Part shown: positions 41,426-50,493 of the stretch, one piece after another
How the letters are laid out: the number at the start of each line of letters is the position of its first letter
Numbering within the stretch: position 1 is the stretch's first letter
Source of the DNA: Flavobacterium xanthum
GTDB lineage: Bacteria > Bacteroidota > Bacteroidia > Flavobacteriales > Flavobacteriaceae
Assembly (NCBI RefSeq): GCF_900142695.1
Contig: NZ_FRBU01000024.1
Span: 1 to 57,995 of the forward strand
DNA: 57,995 bases
Direction: 5' to 3'
Made by a program: the position numbers and the translations under genes
Notes under the pieces: generated by a model
Databases searched by the model: none
What the model was told of the DNA's origin: nothing
What the model saw: the letters and a program-made list of their open reading frames with translations, nothing else

Positions 41426-42515
41426 GCTGTTCAGACAGTTTCCCTACTTCTCCATCTCCCAGTAATACTGATAATGTCTTTAGGCTGGGCGTGCGGTCTG
41501 CAATTAATTTTATGATGCTTGTGAATGGAATAAACAGTATCATTCCTGCAGCGCCCCATAAAATACCGCCTACTATTACCACAATTATAATAACAAGTGT
41601 GTTTATTTTTAAACGGCTTCCCACTGCAAAAGGAAATATAATGTAGGCTTCGAGTAATTGCACAATTGAAAAAACCACAATTACAGCTAAAGGATACCAA
41701 ACCGAATTGTAAGTTATCCAAGAAACGGCAATGGGTAACAGGGCCGATATCATGATTCCTACGTACGGTATAAAAGTGAGGATAGAAGCAATAAATCCAA
41801 AAAGGAAAGGATTTGGCACCCCGATAATCCAAAGCCCAATACTGTTTAACAATCCTACTATTAAATAGACCAATAGCATTCCTTTGATGAAATTATAATA
41901 TTCATGAATAGTTTCGATCAAAATTTCATGAATGGTATTTTTTTGCTCCGCAGGAAAAAGTTGGTACAAAGCATTGGACAACAATTGTCTGTGGTACAAT
42001 AGTAACGCGGAGAAAATAGGAATCATCAATAAAAAAAATACAGATTCAGAAACGGAATAAGCAGTGCTTCGTAGGATTGAAAATACCTGTGAACCCGAAT
42101 TACTGAGCATATTACCAATAAAGTCGGATTGTTTTTCTAGACTAATATTAAATCGTTCCGAAAGTAACAGACTTAATTCCTTTATCGTTTCTGCTAATTT
42201 AACTCTTAAAGATTGCCATTCCTTTAGAAATTCTGTGAACTGTGCAAATAATAAATAAAGCACGGCCCCTGCCAAAAGCGTTACTACTAAAATCGAAATA
42301 AATGTGGCTATTCCTTTACCAAGTCCTTTTCCTTGCATCCATTTACAGATAGGATAGAGAATAAAACTCATGAGTAATGAAAAACTTAAAGGAATGAAAA
42401 GTGTTTTACCAAAATATAAAACTAAAGAAGCCAGTACTATAAACTGGAGTATTTCGAAAACAGTATAGTTTCTGCTGGTTAGAAATGGACCCGGAGTTTT
42501 AGAAGATTTTATCAT
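41409..42515 (-). CDS. AI-2E family transporter, second copy
   Basis: I use the ATG at 42515 (MIKSSKTPGPF); a TTG two codons upstream is less likely. The protein is 368 residues with the family pattern: helix pairs at about 20-60, a soluble helical loop (about 85-140, KEWQSLRVKLAETIKELS), then helices with LTFIPYIGIMISALLP-type and GGILWGAAGMILFIP segments. It is a diverged paralogue of the gene at 2984-4183. Substrate unknown. Its 3' end overlaps menC on the opposite strand by 17 bp. Confidence 0.85.
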   Translation of the reverse strand: MIKSSKTPGPFLTSRNYTVFEILQFIVLASLVLYFGKTLFIPLSFSLLMSFILYPICKWMQGKGLGKGIATFISILVVTLLAGAVLYLLFAQFTEFLKEWQSLRVKLAETIKELSLLLSERFNISLEKQSDFIGNMLSNSGSQVFSILRSTAYSVSESVFFLLMIPIFSALLLYHRQLLSNALYQLFPAEQKNTIHEILIETIHEYYNFIKGMLLVYLIVGLLNSIGLWIIGVPNPFLFGFIASILTFIPYVGIMISALLPIAVSWITYNSVWYPLAVIVVFSIVQLLEAYIIFPFAVGSRLKINTLVIIIVVIVGGILWGAAGMILFIPFTSIIKLIADRTPSLKTLSVLLGDGEVGKLSEQPISKD

Positions 42516-42573
42516 AACCAAAGTATGTAATAGTTGTTAAATCATATTCTTCGTTCCAGCACTAAATAATTTT

Positions 42574-43006
42574 TTAAGATTCTACTAATCGCTTATGGTA
42601 ATTGATTTGACCCAAATGATAGGCGAGGTGCGTGGTCAAATGAATTAGCATATATTCAGTAGTTGTTTTTTCTTAAATACTACAAGTGGAAATTCTATTT
42701 TCAAATCCTGTTGTCCTAGACTATCCAACGCATTTTCTACTGCAACTTGAGTTTGTGCTATTTTTGTTAACAATATTGGCCTTGAATTATCTTTAAGGGA
42801 AGAGTCAATTGCTCGATTTCTGATATAGTCTGTTTTCCTATCTCAGCGGCACTATAAGTTGTTAAGTTTCCTAGTAAATGCGAACAAATATTGCCATCGG
42901 AATTAGTAATTCCTTTTTGGATTTCCCAAATCGTACTTTCGTTTTTGTATGATTCAATTTTAATTTTAAGCTTTTTGAAAAGGACTTTTAAAGTATTAGT
43001 TAGCAT
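42574..43006 (-). pseudogene. DinB/DUF1572-like gene broken by two frameshifts
   Basis: The reading begins at the ATG at 43006 (MLTNTLKVLFKKLKIKIESY) and runs to about 42837. It continues in a second frame (KTDYIRNRAIDSSLKD, KIAQTQVAVENALDSLGQQ) to about 42672, then in a third (KKTTTEYMLIHLTTHLAYHLGQINYHKRL) to a TAA at 42574. The joins fall in a four-A run (42833-42836) and a six-A run (42666-42671, minus strand), where one missing base each would restore a 145-residue DinB-family protein with the usual His ligands. It overlaps the end of the NTF2-like gene by 11 bp. It is either a real pseudogene or carries homopolymer read errors. Confidence 0.82.
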
Positions 43007-43475
43007 GTTTAGTTTCTTTATACTTTCGTAATGATGCCAATGCTTGTTGTTGTATTTTTTTTTGAAAAAATCCAGTCCAGCCCAAAAGCTGTCCTGTAAA
43101 TCCAAAAGCTTGTTTGGACCATTTCCAAATGTCAAAATCATCCGTATGCTTTATAATTAAACCGTCTTTAAATTGAAATTGCGACTGAATGTGATTGCTT
43201 ACTTTTCTATTGTTTTTGCTGAAATTATAGGTGGCAATCCATTTGGCCGTACCTGTGTATTCATTGGCTTTTACATCTGAGTATTCAATTTTTATAGTGC
43301 CTTTACTTTTCTCAATAAGCATCTGCCACATTTGGAATACGTCATGTCCTTTTAATAAACCAAACGCAGGATCCCGAAACTGAATGTTTGAATCGTAACA
43401 TTCACACATTGTCACTGCATCAGCATTTGCAAAAGCTGTATAGAATTTGATAATGATTTTCTCGTTTGAAGACAT
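42996..43475 (-). CDS. NTF2/SnoaL-like protein
   Basis: A 159-residue protein with the SnoaL-like start (EKIIIKFYTAFANADAVTMCECYDSNIQFRDP), a KGHDVFQMWQML helix and later beta-strands (KWIATYNFS, SQFQFKDGLIIKHTDDFDIW) forming the cone-shaped NTF2 fold. Such proteins bind small hydrophobic ligands or act as isomerases; no catalytic role can be assigned. It runs into the broken DinB-type gene with an 11-bp overlap. Confidence 0.85.
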   Translation of the reverse strand: MSSNEKIIIKFYTAFANADAVTMCECYDSNIQFRDPAFGLLKGHDVFQMWQMLIEKSKGTIKIEYSDVKANEYTGTAKWIATYNFSKNNRKVSNHIQSQFQFKDGLIIKHTDDFDIWKWSKQAFGFTGQLLGWTGFFQKKIQQQALASLRKYKETKHAN

Positions 43476-43647
43476 CCTTTTAAATAAAGTGAATAGTAAA
43501 AATACTAAATTTTTTTGAGCAAATTTAATGTTTCAAATCTAAATTGACAGAAACGAAGTTCCGTTATTATTTATAAAAGGAAATACTGTGGTTGAAATTA
43601 GTTCATGATAAAAGGATTGTACTGACTTTATGATTTCAATGGAGACC

Positions 43648-43685
43648 AAAAAAAAAGGATAGACTTTTAAGTTTCTATCCTTTTT
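43648..43685 (-). terminator. rho-independent terminator after the OmpA-family gene
   Basis: GGATAGA (43657-43663) pairs with TCTATCC (43674-43680), extended by A/T pairs on both sides. The nine A before it become a T-run on the minus strand. Confidence 0.78.
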
Positions 43686-43721
43686 GTGCATTTATAAAAG
43701 TTTATTCTCCCTGTAACAGTA

Positions 43722-45755
43722 TTATCTAGTAGCAGGAATAATGTCAATAATTACGGTACGATTATAAAAACGTTCCTCTGGAGTTTTATTTTCAAAAGGA
43801 GATTTATTTTCATCTTCTCCAAATCCGTTAACTTCAAATTGAACATCGTTTCTTCCTGATTTTGCTAAAGCTTTTTCGATAATCATCTTTACATCATTTG
43901 CACGTGAGGCAGATAAATTAAGGTTGTATGCTTCACCACCAATAATATCAGTATGTCCGTGAATCATCACTTTTGCACCAACAGGAATTTTAGGAGTTAC
44001 AATATCAGCAAGGTATTTTTCATACATTGTAATGGCTACTGCTTTATTGAATTCATAAAGAATACTGTATCTCATTCCTTCAATTGTTTTTGCAGGAGTC
44101 CAAAGCACCACATGTATTGGTGTTTCTTTTTCTATAATTTTACCACTTTTGGTTTGGCCAATCATTTTTACTTTGTAATCTCCTTCTGGACGACTACCTA
44201 AAATTGATTTTCCTGAAATCTTAACTTCATCCTCCATGTACGGTCCAAAAGACTGTACTTTACCTTGCTCGTCCGTCATTTGCAATGACCAAGAAGATAA
44301 TGCTTCTCCAGCTCCTTTATTATTAAAGGTTACATAGCTTTCCATAGGTGCTTCTTGTGATGCAACAATCTGTACTGGTTTCAATTGTGCATCAGTACCA
44401 CTTTGAAATTCCATTAATAAATCAGGAGAGCTGCTCTCGATAGAAACTCTGCGATCTCCTTCACGTAACAATACTAATTCTAGTGTTGCACCTGGTTGCT
44501 CAGAAGGGATATTTGGCTTTTCTTGACCTTTGGTTGCAATTCTAGAAGCATTGATGGCAAATACATTAACTAAATACGTTTTAACCGATTCAGCCATTGC
44601 AAGTCCATCCGCATTTCCTTTGTTAGAAGAACCCACTAACGAAATAGTAGCTGAAGGATTTTTTTGCATGCGATCCCCTAGGATGTTCAATACATTGTAA
44701 TATACGGTCATTTGACGCTTAGAACGGTCAGATAAGTTTTTTGGAGCAAATACTTCCAATTGATCTTCCTTAAAGTCTTTCACCTGATTTTTCGTTAATA
44801 AAACATAACGGTTTGGAATTTCATTCGAATCTTCATTAAAGAAAACGTAGTTTCTTAGTGGGAAAATTTCAGTCATTCTGTTTTCTCCAGGAACATTACT
44901 AGGAGAATTTACAGAAAAAGAAACTTCACGATCTTGAACCATGTCAGTTGCTTCTTGAATGTTTTTTCCTTGTCCAAATTTAAGTGCGACACCGGCTCTG
45001 ATGGTTGTAATATTCCAAGTTTCGGTTGCACGAGGATTTTGACCAAAATAAGGTTGGAAAGAAACAAAAGGGGACAATACAAATTGTGTCTTATTGCTAT
45101 CTGAAGATAATGGAATATCATATCCTGCACCAATTTGCATTGATAAAATAGTTTCTTCAATTTCACTAAACTCGCCCGAAACTGCTGGAGTAGCTGCTTG
45201 ATTTGGAAATGCTGGATTTACACCTAATTCATAGGTAAATGATTTATCTAGGTTGAAAGCCAAACGAGGACCTCCATAAAGATAGAAATTAGATTTAAAT
45301 GGAGCAAAACGTACGCTTGGTTCAACAGTAAGGTAACTAAGATCCGTAGATAAGTCAGCAGGACAATCACAAGCGGTTCGTACTTGGTCAAAAGTACCTT
45401 TACGGCTATCATAACCTGCTTGTAGCATTACTCCCCATCTAGAGTCAGCAGGGCGATATTCTAAAAGAGGGGCAATAAATAGTCCCACACCATCACCATC
45501 ATGAAATGTTGCAGGAGGTGTAAAACTCGCACTTAACTGATTAGTAGAACCACGGTAAAAGTTAAAATTAGCTCCACCAGCAACGCCAAAGAACCAAGAA
45601 GGTTTAGCGTACTTTACCTCTTGTGCTTGCTGTGCCAATACGGGAGTTTGAACACTTAACCAGGTCAATGAGGCTACTAAAAGACTCTTGATTGGTAAGT
45701 TATTTGGTGACCAAGCTTGGCGAGATCCCTTTTTTAAATGAGTTATATTGTTCAT
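43722..45755 (-). CDS. OmpA-family outer membrane protein with N-terminal barrel
   Basis: A 677-residue protein. The signal peptide (to about residue 41, ending VLAQ) follows a long basic leader. Residues 50-260 form an outer-membrane barrel (WFFGVAGGANFNFYRGS, FYLYGGPRLAFNLD, TIRAGVALKFGQG). The middle has OmpA-like halves around NYVFFNEDSNEIPNRYVLL, and the C-terminus (about 565-677) is a peptidoglycan-binding OmpA domain with VMIHGHTDIIGGEAYNLNLSASRAND and NGFGEDENKSPFENKTPEERFYNR. It should tether the outer membrane to the cell wall. The downstream terminator suggests its own transcript. Confidence 0.88.
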   Translation of the reverse strand: MNNITHLKKGSRQAWSPNNLPIKSLLVASLTWLSVQTPVLAQQAQEVKYAKPSWFFGVAGGANFNFYRGSTNQLSASFTPPATFHDGDGVGLFIAPLLEYRPADSRWGVMLQAGYDSRKGTFDQVRTACDCPADLSTDLSYLTVEPSVRFAPFKSNFYLYGGPRLAFNLDKSFTYELGVNPAFPNQAATPAVSGEFSEIEETILSMQIGAGYDIPLSSDSNKTQFVLSPFVSFQPYFGQNPRATETWNITTIRAGVALKFGQGKNIQEATDMVQDREVSFSVNSPSNVPGENRMTEIFPLRNYVFFNEDSNEIPNRYVLLTKNQVKDFKEDQLEVFAPKNLSDRSKRQMTVYYNVLNILGDRMQKNPSATISLVGSSNKGNADGLAMAESVKTYLVNVFAINASRIATKGQEKPNIPSEQPGATLELVLLREGDRRVSIESSSPDLLMEFQSGTDAQLKPVQIVASQEAPMESYVTFNNKGAGEALSSWSLQMTDEQGKVQSFGPYMEDEVKISGKSILGSRPEGDYKVKMIGQTKSGKIIEKETPIHVVLWTPAKTIEGMRYSILYEFNKAVAITMYEKYLADIVTPKIPVGAKVMIHGHTDIIGGEAYNLNLSASRANDVKMIIEKALAKSGRNDVQFEVNGFGEDENKSPFENKTPEERFYNRTVIIDIIPATR

Positions 45756-45823
45756 ATTTTTTATTTTTATTGCGTTATATCGAATAAATCCCGCCCGTAA
45801 GCGGGATGTACAATTACTTTAAC

Positions 45824-47599
45824 TTAATTATTTGGAACGTTTATAGTTGTATTTACCATTGTTACAGAGGCTACTAAAGAGATTGCTCTTCCATTAAGTA
45901 CTGTTTGCGCAGCATTTCCTGCAGTTGAGAATGTGACTCCTGCATTAGAGATTATTGTTCCTACCATAATTCCTCCTCCAGCGCCATTGATAGTTGCCGC
46001 AGTACCCACATACCAGAATACATTTTTAGGTAAAGCTCCATTTTTCATTATAACACTTTTTGCACCGTTTGGTCCTGCTATTCCTACTGTAAGTCCAGAT
46101 GCTGTTTGAAAAATCCAAGTTGCATTAGGATCTCCTTGAGCGTCCAAAGTAAGGTTACCATTGCTAATTTTGAAAGTACCACTAGCTGATTTATAAACTC
46201 CTGGGGCTAATGTCAATCCTCCTAGTTCACCTGCGCCTGGATCAGTTCCTCCTGGTTTTGAAGCGGGAGAAATACTTAGGTAAGCTGCATTTGCATCAAG
46301 TAATCCTTGTTTAGCTATATCAAATGATGTTTGTGTACCTGGAGCAGGTGGAGCAGTGTATATTTTACCTTTCACATCTCCTACATTTAAAGGAGTTTCT
46401 GTATATATGGCTGTAGCGTCATGAAATCCTGTTACTAAAGTTGAGGCAGCTGTAGTTCCAATACTACCGTTAATCACAGTATTTAACCCCTGATTTGTTA
46501 TTCCAGCGTTTCCACCAAAAGCACCAAACATTGCAGCTGATCCAAGATTTACTTGAGAAGGCTGAACTACTACTGGAGGATTTACTGTAGTGGTAAAATT
46601 CCAAACATAATTATTAGCTAATGGAATTCCTATGGTGCTTTTAGCATTTGTTGTTATTGTGGCCGTATAAACCAATCCCGGTTGTAATGATGCTGTAGGA
46701 TCAAAAGAAGCAGTTAATCCTGAGTAAGAAACGATACCGGCGATTGATGTTGTACCTTGTCGTAAAGTAAAAGTTGTAGCATTTATACTTGAAGGATCCA
46801 TTGGTATGTTAAAATCTGCCGTTACTGTTTTTAATAGATTAACTCCAGTTGCGTTATTCACCGGATCAGTTGCAGTTACGATAGGGTTAACTCCTGTTTT
46901 AAAAGTCCATACATAATTGGCTCCTAAAGCTGTACCAAGTGTATTTTTAGCATCAGTTGTAATTGTTACCGTGTAGGTAGTGTTTGCCTGTAATGGGTTA
47001 GTGGGTGTAAAAGAAACCATTGATCCAGTATAAGCGATAGTTCCAGCTACGGGATTTGCTCCTTGTTTTACTGTATAACTAGTACCATTTAATGTTGAAG
47101 GATTCATTGGCATGCTGAAAGTAGCTGTGATTATTTTGTTCAAGGCTACGTCAGTTGCGTTGTTGATTGGATCTGTGCTAATTACAATAGGTCTTAAAAT
47201 CAAACCAGTAGTAAAAGCCCAAACGTAATCTGTTTGTAAAGCATTACCCATCACGTCTTTTACTAAAGTTTTTACTCTTCCCGTGTAGGTGGTGTTTTCT
47301 AAAAGGGGCGAAGAGGGTGTAAATGAAGCTGTTTTACCTGAATAGGTTACCGTTCCTGCAACAGAATTTGTACCTGTTAAAGTAATTGAACTTTGGGTAA
47401 TTGTTGCTGGATCCATCTCTGTATTAAAAGTTACTGTAATAACTTTATCTACTGATACTCCTACTGCATTAGATATTGGACTTGTCGATTCTACAATTGG
47501 ACATACACCAATCGTTTCCTGGAAATCATCGCTTGCGCATCCAGAAATTAATGCAATAAGTAGTATTGCAAATGTGAATAGTAAATTTTTTGTTTTCAT
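45824..47599 (-). CDS. Ig-like (Big_5) repeat lipoprotein with ice-binding DUF3494 domain
   Basis: A 591-residue protein with lipobox ISGC (Cys21). Three tandem Big_5 Ig-like repeats of about 102 residues follow (residues 33-135, 136-240, 241-340). Each opens with an S/T-DP-x-NNAT-GV motif and closes with YVWAFTTG or YVWTFKTG. The C-terminal 240 residues are a DUF3494 ice-binding-type beta-solenoid (VNLGSAAMFGAFGGNAGITN, VINGSIGTT, GGLTLAPGVYKS, FWYVGTAATINGAGGG, GTIISNAGVTFSTAGNA). Members bind ice or act as adhesins. The lipid anchor and spacer repeats point to surface display rather than a secreted antifreeze. Confidence 0.9.
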   Translation of the reverse strand: MKTKNLLFTFAILLIALISGCASDDFQETIGVCPIVESTSPISNAVGVSVDKVITVTFNTEMDPATITQSSITLTGTNSVAGTVTYSGKTASFTPSSPLLENTTYTGRVKTLVKDVMGNALQTDYVWAFTTGLILRPIVISTDPINNATDVALNKIITATFSMPMNPSTLNGTSYTVKQGANPVAGTIAYTGSMVSFTPTNPLQANTTYTVTITTDAKNTLGTALGANYVWTFKTGVNPIVTATDPVNNATGVNLLKTVTADFNIPMDPSSINATTFTLRQGTTSIAGIVSYSGLTASFDPTASLQPGLVYTATITTNAKSTIGIPLANNYVWNFTTTVNPPVVVQPSQVNLGSAAMFGAFGGNAGITNQGLNTVINGSIGTTAASTLVTGFHDATAIYTETPLNVGDVKGKIYTAPPAPGTQTSFDIAKQGLLDANAAYLSISPASKPGGTDPGAGELGGLTLAPGVYKSASGTFKISNGNLTLDAQGDPNATWIFQTASGLTVGIAGPNGAKSVIMKNGALPKNVFWYVGTAATINGAGGGIMVGTIISNAGVTFSTAGNAAQTVLNGRAISLVASVTMVNTTINVPNN

Positions 47600-48227
47600 T
47601 TTTTATTAATTTAGGGGATTATGAATTTTGTTCTCCAAAGGTCAGTTTGTTAACAACTAAAAGTCTTATACTATTAAAATTATTAGTTGTAAGATTCACT
47701 TATTTTATTTGTTAAAATTTTTAGTAATATATTTGAAATCAGTAATTTGATTTTTTTTAATGTGTTAACAGAATGTTATTTTCATGATTTTTAATAAAGA
47801 AGTTAGTACAAAAAAAGATATCTAAAAATACATGCAACACTTTTGGTTGCTACAACTATTTTACAATTAGTTTCTAAAATAAATCATTTTAGAATGAAAG
47901 TCCATAGTGTTTTGATTTAGTATATTACAAGATGGATGGTTTGAAGCAGTAATTTTTGCCACGGATTTGCAAATTTCAAAATTTTATCATCTGCCAATTT
48001 CCGGTGATAAAAAGTTTTTTAGAAGTTAAAGCGAGATGCAGTAAAGAGCATAGTTTTAACGCTATCTGAAACCGATAAACGTCGTATTAACTACAATCTA
48101 GAGCGTGTTTAAAAACAACAGTACTGAACACCATTTTTTTTATTAACCAAAGGTGAAAGGGAAAAATAGCAATAAGTGCGTTCTTGATTTTAAAATGGTT
48201 AGAAAAAAATTGAACCATTAGCTACAC
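47600..48227. other. 628-bp intergenic region upstream of the ice-binding protein gene
   Basis: Very AT-rich, no gene seen. It contains a hairpin TTTTATCA (47982-47989) paired with TGATAAAA (48005-48012) and followed by a T-run, and GCAAC/GTTGC at about 47834. The promoter of the minus-strand ice-binding gene should lie near 47,640-47,750, but no clear TAnnTTTG box was found. Confidence 0.4.
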
Positions 48228-49034
48228 TCAATTTTTTTCCTTTTGTTTTAATGTGTGAATAAAAAAGGTTAGTTCTGTAGTAAAGGTATCAAGTGTTATG
48301 GCAGACTGCTTTATATATTCTAAATAATCTTTAATTTATTGTTTAGAATTAGACGACTGGTCGAGTATGAAGGATATTCCTAGAATGTTAGTCACTGGCT
48401 GTCTCAGTTTATGCGAAGTCATAAACATGAGTTTTTCTAAACCTATTATGTATTCTTTTTGATATTCTTCAGCGATATTGAGTTCAGAAATAGCATTCAA
48501 AAGTTGTATGGCACGCTTTTCTTTTTCTTGATTTTGAAAAGCAAGTTCTTTATTAGCAATAATTAATTCTGCTGCTCGTTTTTCTTTTTCTTGGTTTTGA
48601 AATACAAGATTTTTGTTAGCTAAAATTAGTTCTGCTGCTCGTTTTTCTTTTTCTTGGTTTTGAAATATAAGCTTTTTATTAGCAATAATTAATTCGGTTG
48701 CACGCTTTTCTTTTTCTAGATTTTGGAAAGCGAGTTCTTTGTTTGCTATCAGCAGTTCTGAGGCCCGTTTTTCTTTTTCTTTGTTTTGATGGCCTATTTC
48801 TTTTTCAGCAATAATAAGTTTTGCTGAAAGTTTCTGTTTTTCTTGGTTTTGAAAAGCAAGTTGATCAGTGATAACAATTAATTCTGAGTCCCGTTTTTTT
48901 TGTTCTTGAATTTGAAATACAAGTTTTTCATTAGCGAGAATTAATTCTACAGCTACATTTATTTTTTCGTTATTTGGAATAACAAATAAATCGTTTTTAA
49001 TTTCTGAGTCTATAGTATTGATTCTTTTGAGCAT
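48228..49034 (-). pseudogene. coiled-coil HisKA-only protein interrupted by an in-frame TAA
   Basis: The open part (48336-49034) encodes 232 residues: seven or eight tandem copies of a 22-residue coiled-coil unit (ELIIANKELAFQNQEKEKRA type, about residues 25-185). A histidine-kinase dimerisation segment with the phospho-acceptor His follows (LMFMTSHKLRQPVTNILG, about 203-220). A TAA at 48336-48338 follows, but the same frame continues for 35 sensible codons (KDYLEYIKQSAITLDTFTTE, then ending LKQKEKN) to a TGA at 48228, completing the second HisKA helix. No ATPase domain exists here. Relatives of this type appear to end at that point, so the ancestral product is a kinase-less signalling protein. 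Confidence 0.78.
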
Positions 49035-49084
49035 CCGACTTTCAAATTAAAGTTTATAAACGAAAATAACTTTCAAACGTAGTG

Positions 49085-49092
49085 CAAAAGTA
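49085..49092 (-). promoter_or_regulatory. candidate -7 element for the HisKA-only gene
   Basis: The minus strand reads TACTTTTG, matching TAnnTTTG, 50 bp upstream of the ATG at 49034. TTTC lies about 21 bp further upstream. Confidence 0.45.
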
Positions 49093-49175
49093 CTGAATTT
49101 GAAATGCGAGTGCGAAAGATTAATTGTAAAAACAAAAATTAAATTGCCTTAATATTTACTGCCTGTAAAAGGAAA

Positions 49176-49532
49176 TTAACTGTTTTGTAATTCGTTTTCT
49201 TTTACTTTTTCAGAATGTTTGGTGACCACATTTGTGATTACAAATTGCAATAGTGTTCCTAAAATTCTTTTTATTGGATTGTGAGTGGATCCTAATAAAA
49301 CTTTTTTAGTTAAGTAACCTGTAGTTATTCCGATGACATTGCTTAGTATGTTGCCTTTAAATTCAGATGTAGTGGCCATTTGACCAAATGCATTTTTAAT
49401 CAAATTTACAGGTTTTAAACTTTCATAAGTATAATAATACTGATCTTTCAGTTGTAATAAATCCTCGGCTTGTTTTAGTTTCAGTAATGCAATCGCTTCT
49501 TTAAGAGTTGCTGTCTCGTTTGGCTTTTTCAT
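49176..49532 (-). CDS. small protein of the YtxH-holin operon, unknown function
   Basis: I chose the ATG at 49532 (MKKPNETATLKEAIALLK), one base after the stop of the holin-like gene; a longer frame overlaps that gene. The protein is 118 residues: an N-terminal amphipathic helix (AEDLLQLKDQYYYTYESLKP), then a middle hydrophobic stretch (ILSNVIGITTGYLTKKVLLG, PIKRILGTLLQFVITNVV). It is probably membrane-associated. No family name is recognised; in this setting it is the last of a set of small envelope-stress-type genes. Confidence 0.72.
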   Translation of the reverse strand: MKKPNETATLKEAIALLKLKQAEDLLQLKDQYYYTYESLKPVNLIKNAFGQMATTSEFKGNILSNVIGITTGYLTKKVLLGSTHNPIKRILGTLLQFVITNVVTKHSEKVKENELQNS

Positions 49533-49533
49533 A

Positions 49534-49881
49534 TTAACTTTTTTTAAGCATTTTAACAATAATAAAATTACTGATTGGCATTTTAAGCCATTGATCTTTG
49601 AAGAGGTAAAGAACAATTGCAACTAGGAGATAAAGACTGGATACTATAAAAAAACCATAATATATTTTTCCAAGTAATTCACCAATCCATAAGGATAAAC
49701 CAATGTTTGCAAGGAAGGCAAACAGTACAAAAACAATAGAAACGGTTAATCGAGATAATAAAGATGACATCACATCAGCAGTTTTGTCAACTGCATTTAG
49801 TTTAGCCAGTTCTACTGTTGTTCTGGTATAATCTTCCGCTCTTTCAAAAAGCATTTCTATTGTTGATGCGTTGTTTTCCAT
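49534..49881 (-). CDS. holin-like (phage holin family) membrane protein
   Basis: A 115-residue protein with an N-terminal helical segment (ERAEDYTRTTVELAKLNAVDKTADVMS) and two membrane helices (about 45-65 and 70-95). This is the layout of the phage_holin_3_6 / PF07332 family, which despite its name is widespread in bacterial chromosomes beside YtxH proteins. Nothing else in the area is phage-like, so a lytic role is not implied. It lies between the YtxH gene and the 49176-49532 gene. Confidence 0.78.
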   Translation of the reverse strand: MENNASTIEMLFERAEDYTRTTVELAKLNAVDKTADVMSSLLSRLTVSIVFVLFAFLANIGLSLWIGELLGKIYYGFFIVSSLYLLVAIVLYLFKDQWLKMPISNFIIVKMLKKS

Positions 49882-49925
49882 AATGAAATTTTTAGTGTAC
49901 TAAATAGAGAAATTTTAATATCTGA

Positions 49926-50258
49926 TTAGATATTTGTATTTTTCATATCATTTTTTGCATCTTGAAATTTTGATTTTCCTTCAGCAAGCAAAGCTTCACC
50001 ATCACTTTTAGCATCATAAAATTTTGATTTTCCTTCTGATACTAAAGCTTCCCCTTCTTGCCAGATTTTCTCATATTTATTAGTGATTGTTCCTAACAAT
50101 GTATCAAGTTTATCTTTCAATTCGTCAGCATAATCATTGCTTTTGTCCATGATTTTTCTTCTAGTTTTGTCTCCTTTTTCAGGGGCAAACAATACTCCTA
50201 ATAATGCTCCAACAGCTACTCCGCCTAAAACTCCTAATATTATTTTATCTGCTTTCAT
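49926..50258 (-). CDS. YtxH-domain protein
   Basis: A 110-residue protein with an N-terminal Gly-rich membrane helix (KIILGVLGGVAVGALLGVLFAPEKG) followed by the hallmark KGDKTRRKIMDKS and an amphipathic helical tail. The tail carries two near-identical units reading GEALVSEGKSKFYDAK and GEALLAEGKSKFQDAK. YtxH proteins are general-stress products of unclear mechanism. Same operon as the lmo0937-type genes upstream and the holin-like gene downstream. Confidence 0.85.
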   Translation of the reverse strand: MKADKIILGVLGGVAVGALLGVLFAPEKGDKTRRKIMDKSNDYADELKDKLDTLLGTITNKYEKIWQEGEALVSEGKSKFYDAKSDGEALLAEGKSKFQDAKNDMKNTNI

Positions 50259-50297
50259 AATTACTTATTTTATTATTATTTTTAATTTTTAATTTGA

Positions 50298-50450
50298 TTA
50301 AATACTTCTACCTGATATCAGTCTGAAAAGTATTGCGATTACAGCAATGACAAGTAAAACATGAATAATAGATCCCAGGCTGAATGCGAAAAAGCCAATT
50401 GCCCAAAAGATTACTAAAATTACTGCTATTGTATAAAGAAGATTTCCCAT
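50298..50450 (-). CDS. lmo0937-type micro membrane protein, copy A
   Basis: A 50-residue protein starting MGNLLYTIAVILVIFW, with two membrane helices (about 4-20 and 25-43) joined by a short loop (AFSLGS) and ending LISGRSI. It belongs to the lmo0937/DUF5670 family of tiny membrane proteins, often stress-induced. It is a tandem duplicate of the gene at 50494-50646: only seven of the 50 residues differ. Confidence 0.82.
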   Translation of the reverse strand: MGNLLYTIAVILVIFWAIGFFAFSLGSIIHVLLVIAVIAILFRLISGRSI

Positions 50451-50493
50451 GTTTTTTTATTTTAATGATTAGATGATAATTTGTTGCGTTGCC

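Noticed and set aside
42767..43141. Continuous 124-codon frame read as one protein
   Set aside because: Its first 45 codons are a shadow of the NTF2-like gene; only the part from 43006 belongs to the DinB-type pseudogene.
49534..49881. Prophage indicated by a holin gene
   Set aside because: The holin-like protein occurs with YtxH and other chromosomal stress genes; no other phage gene is present.
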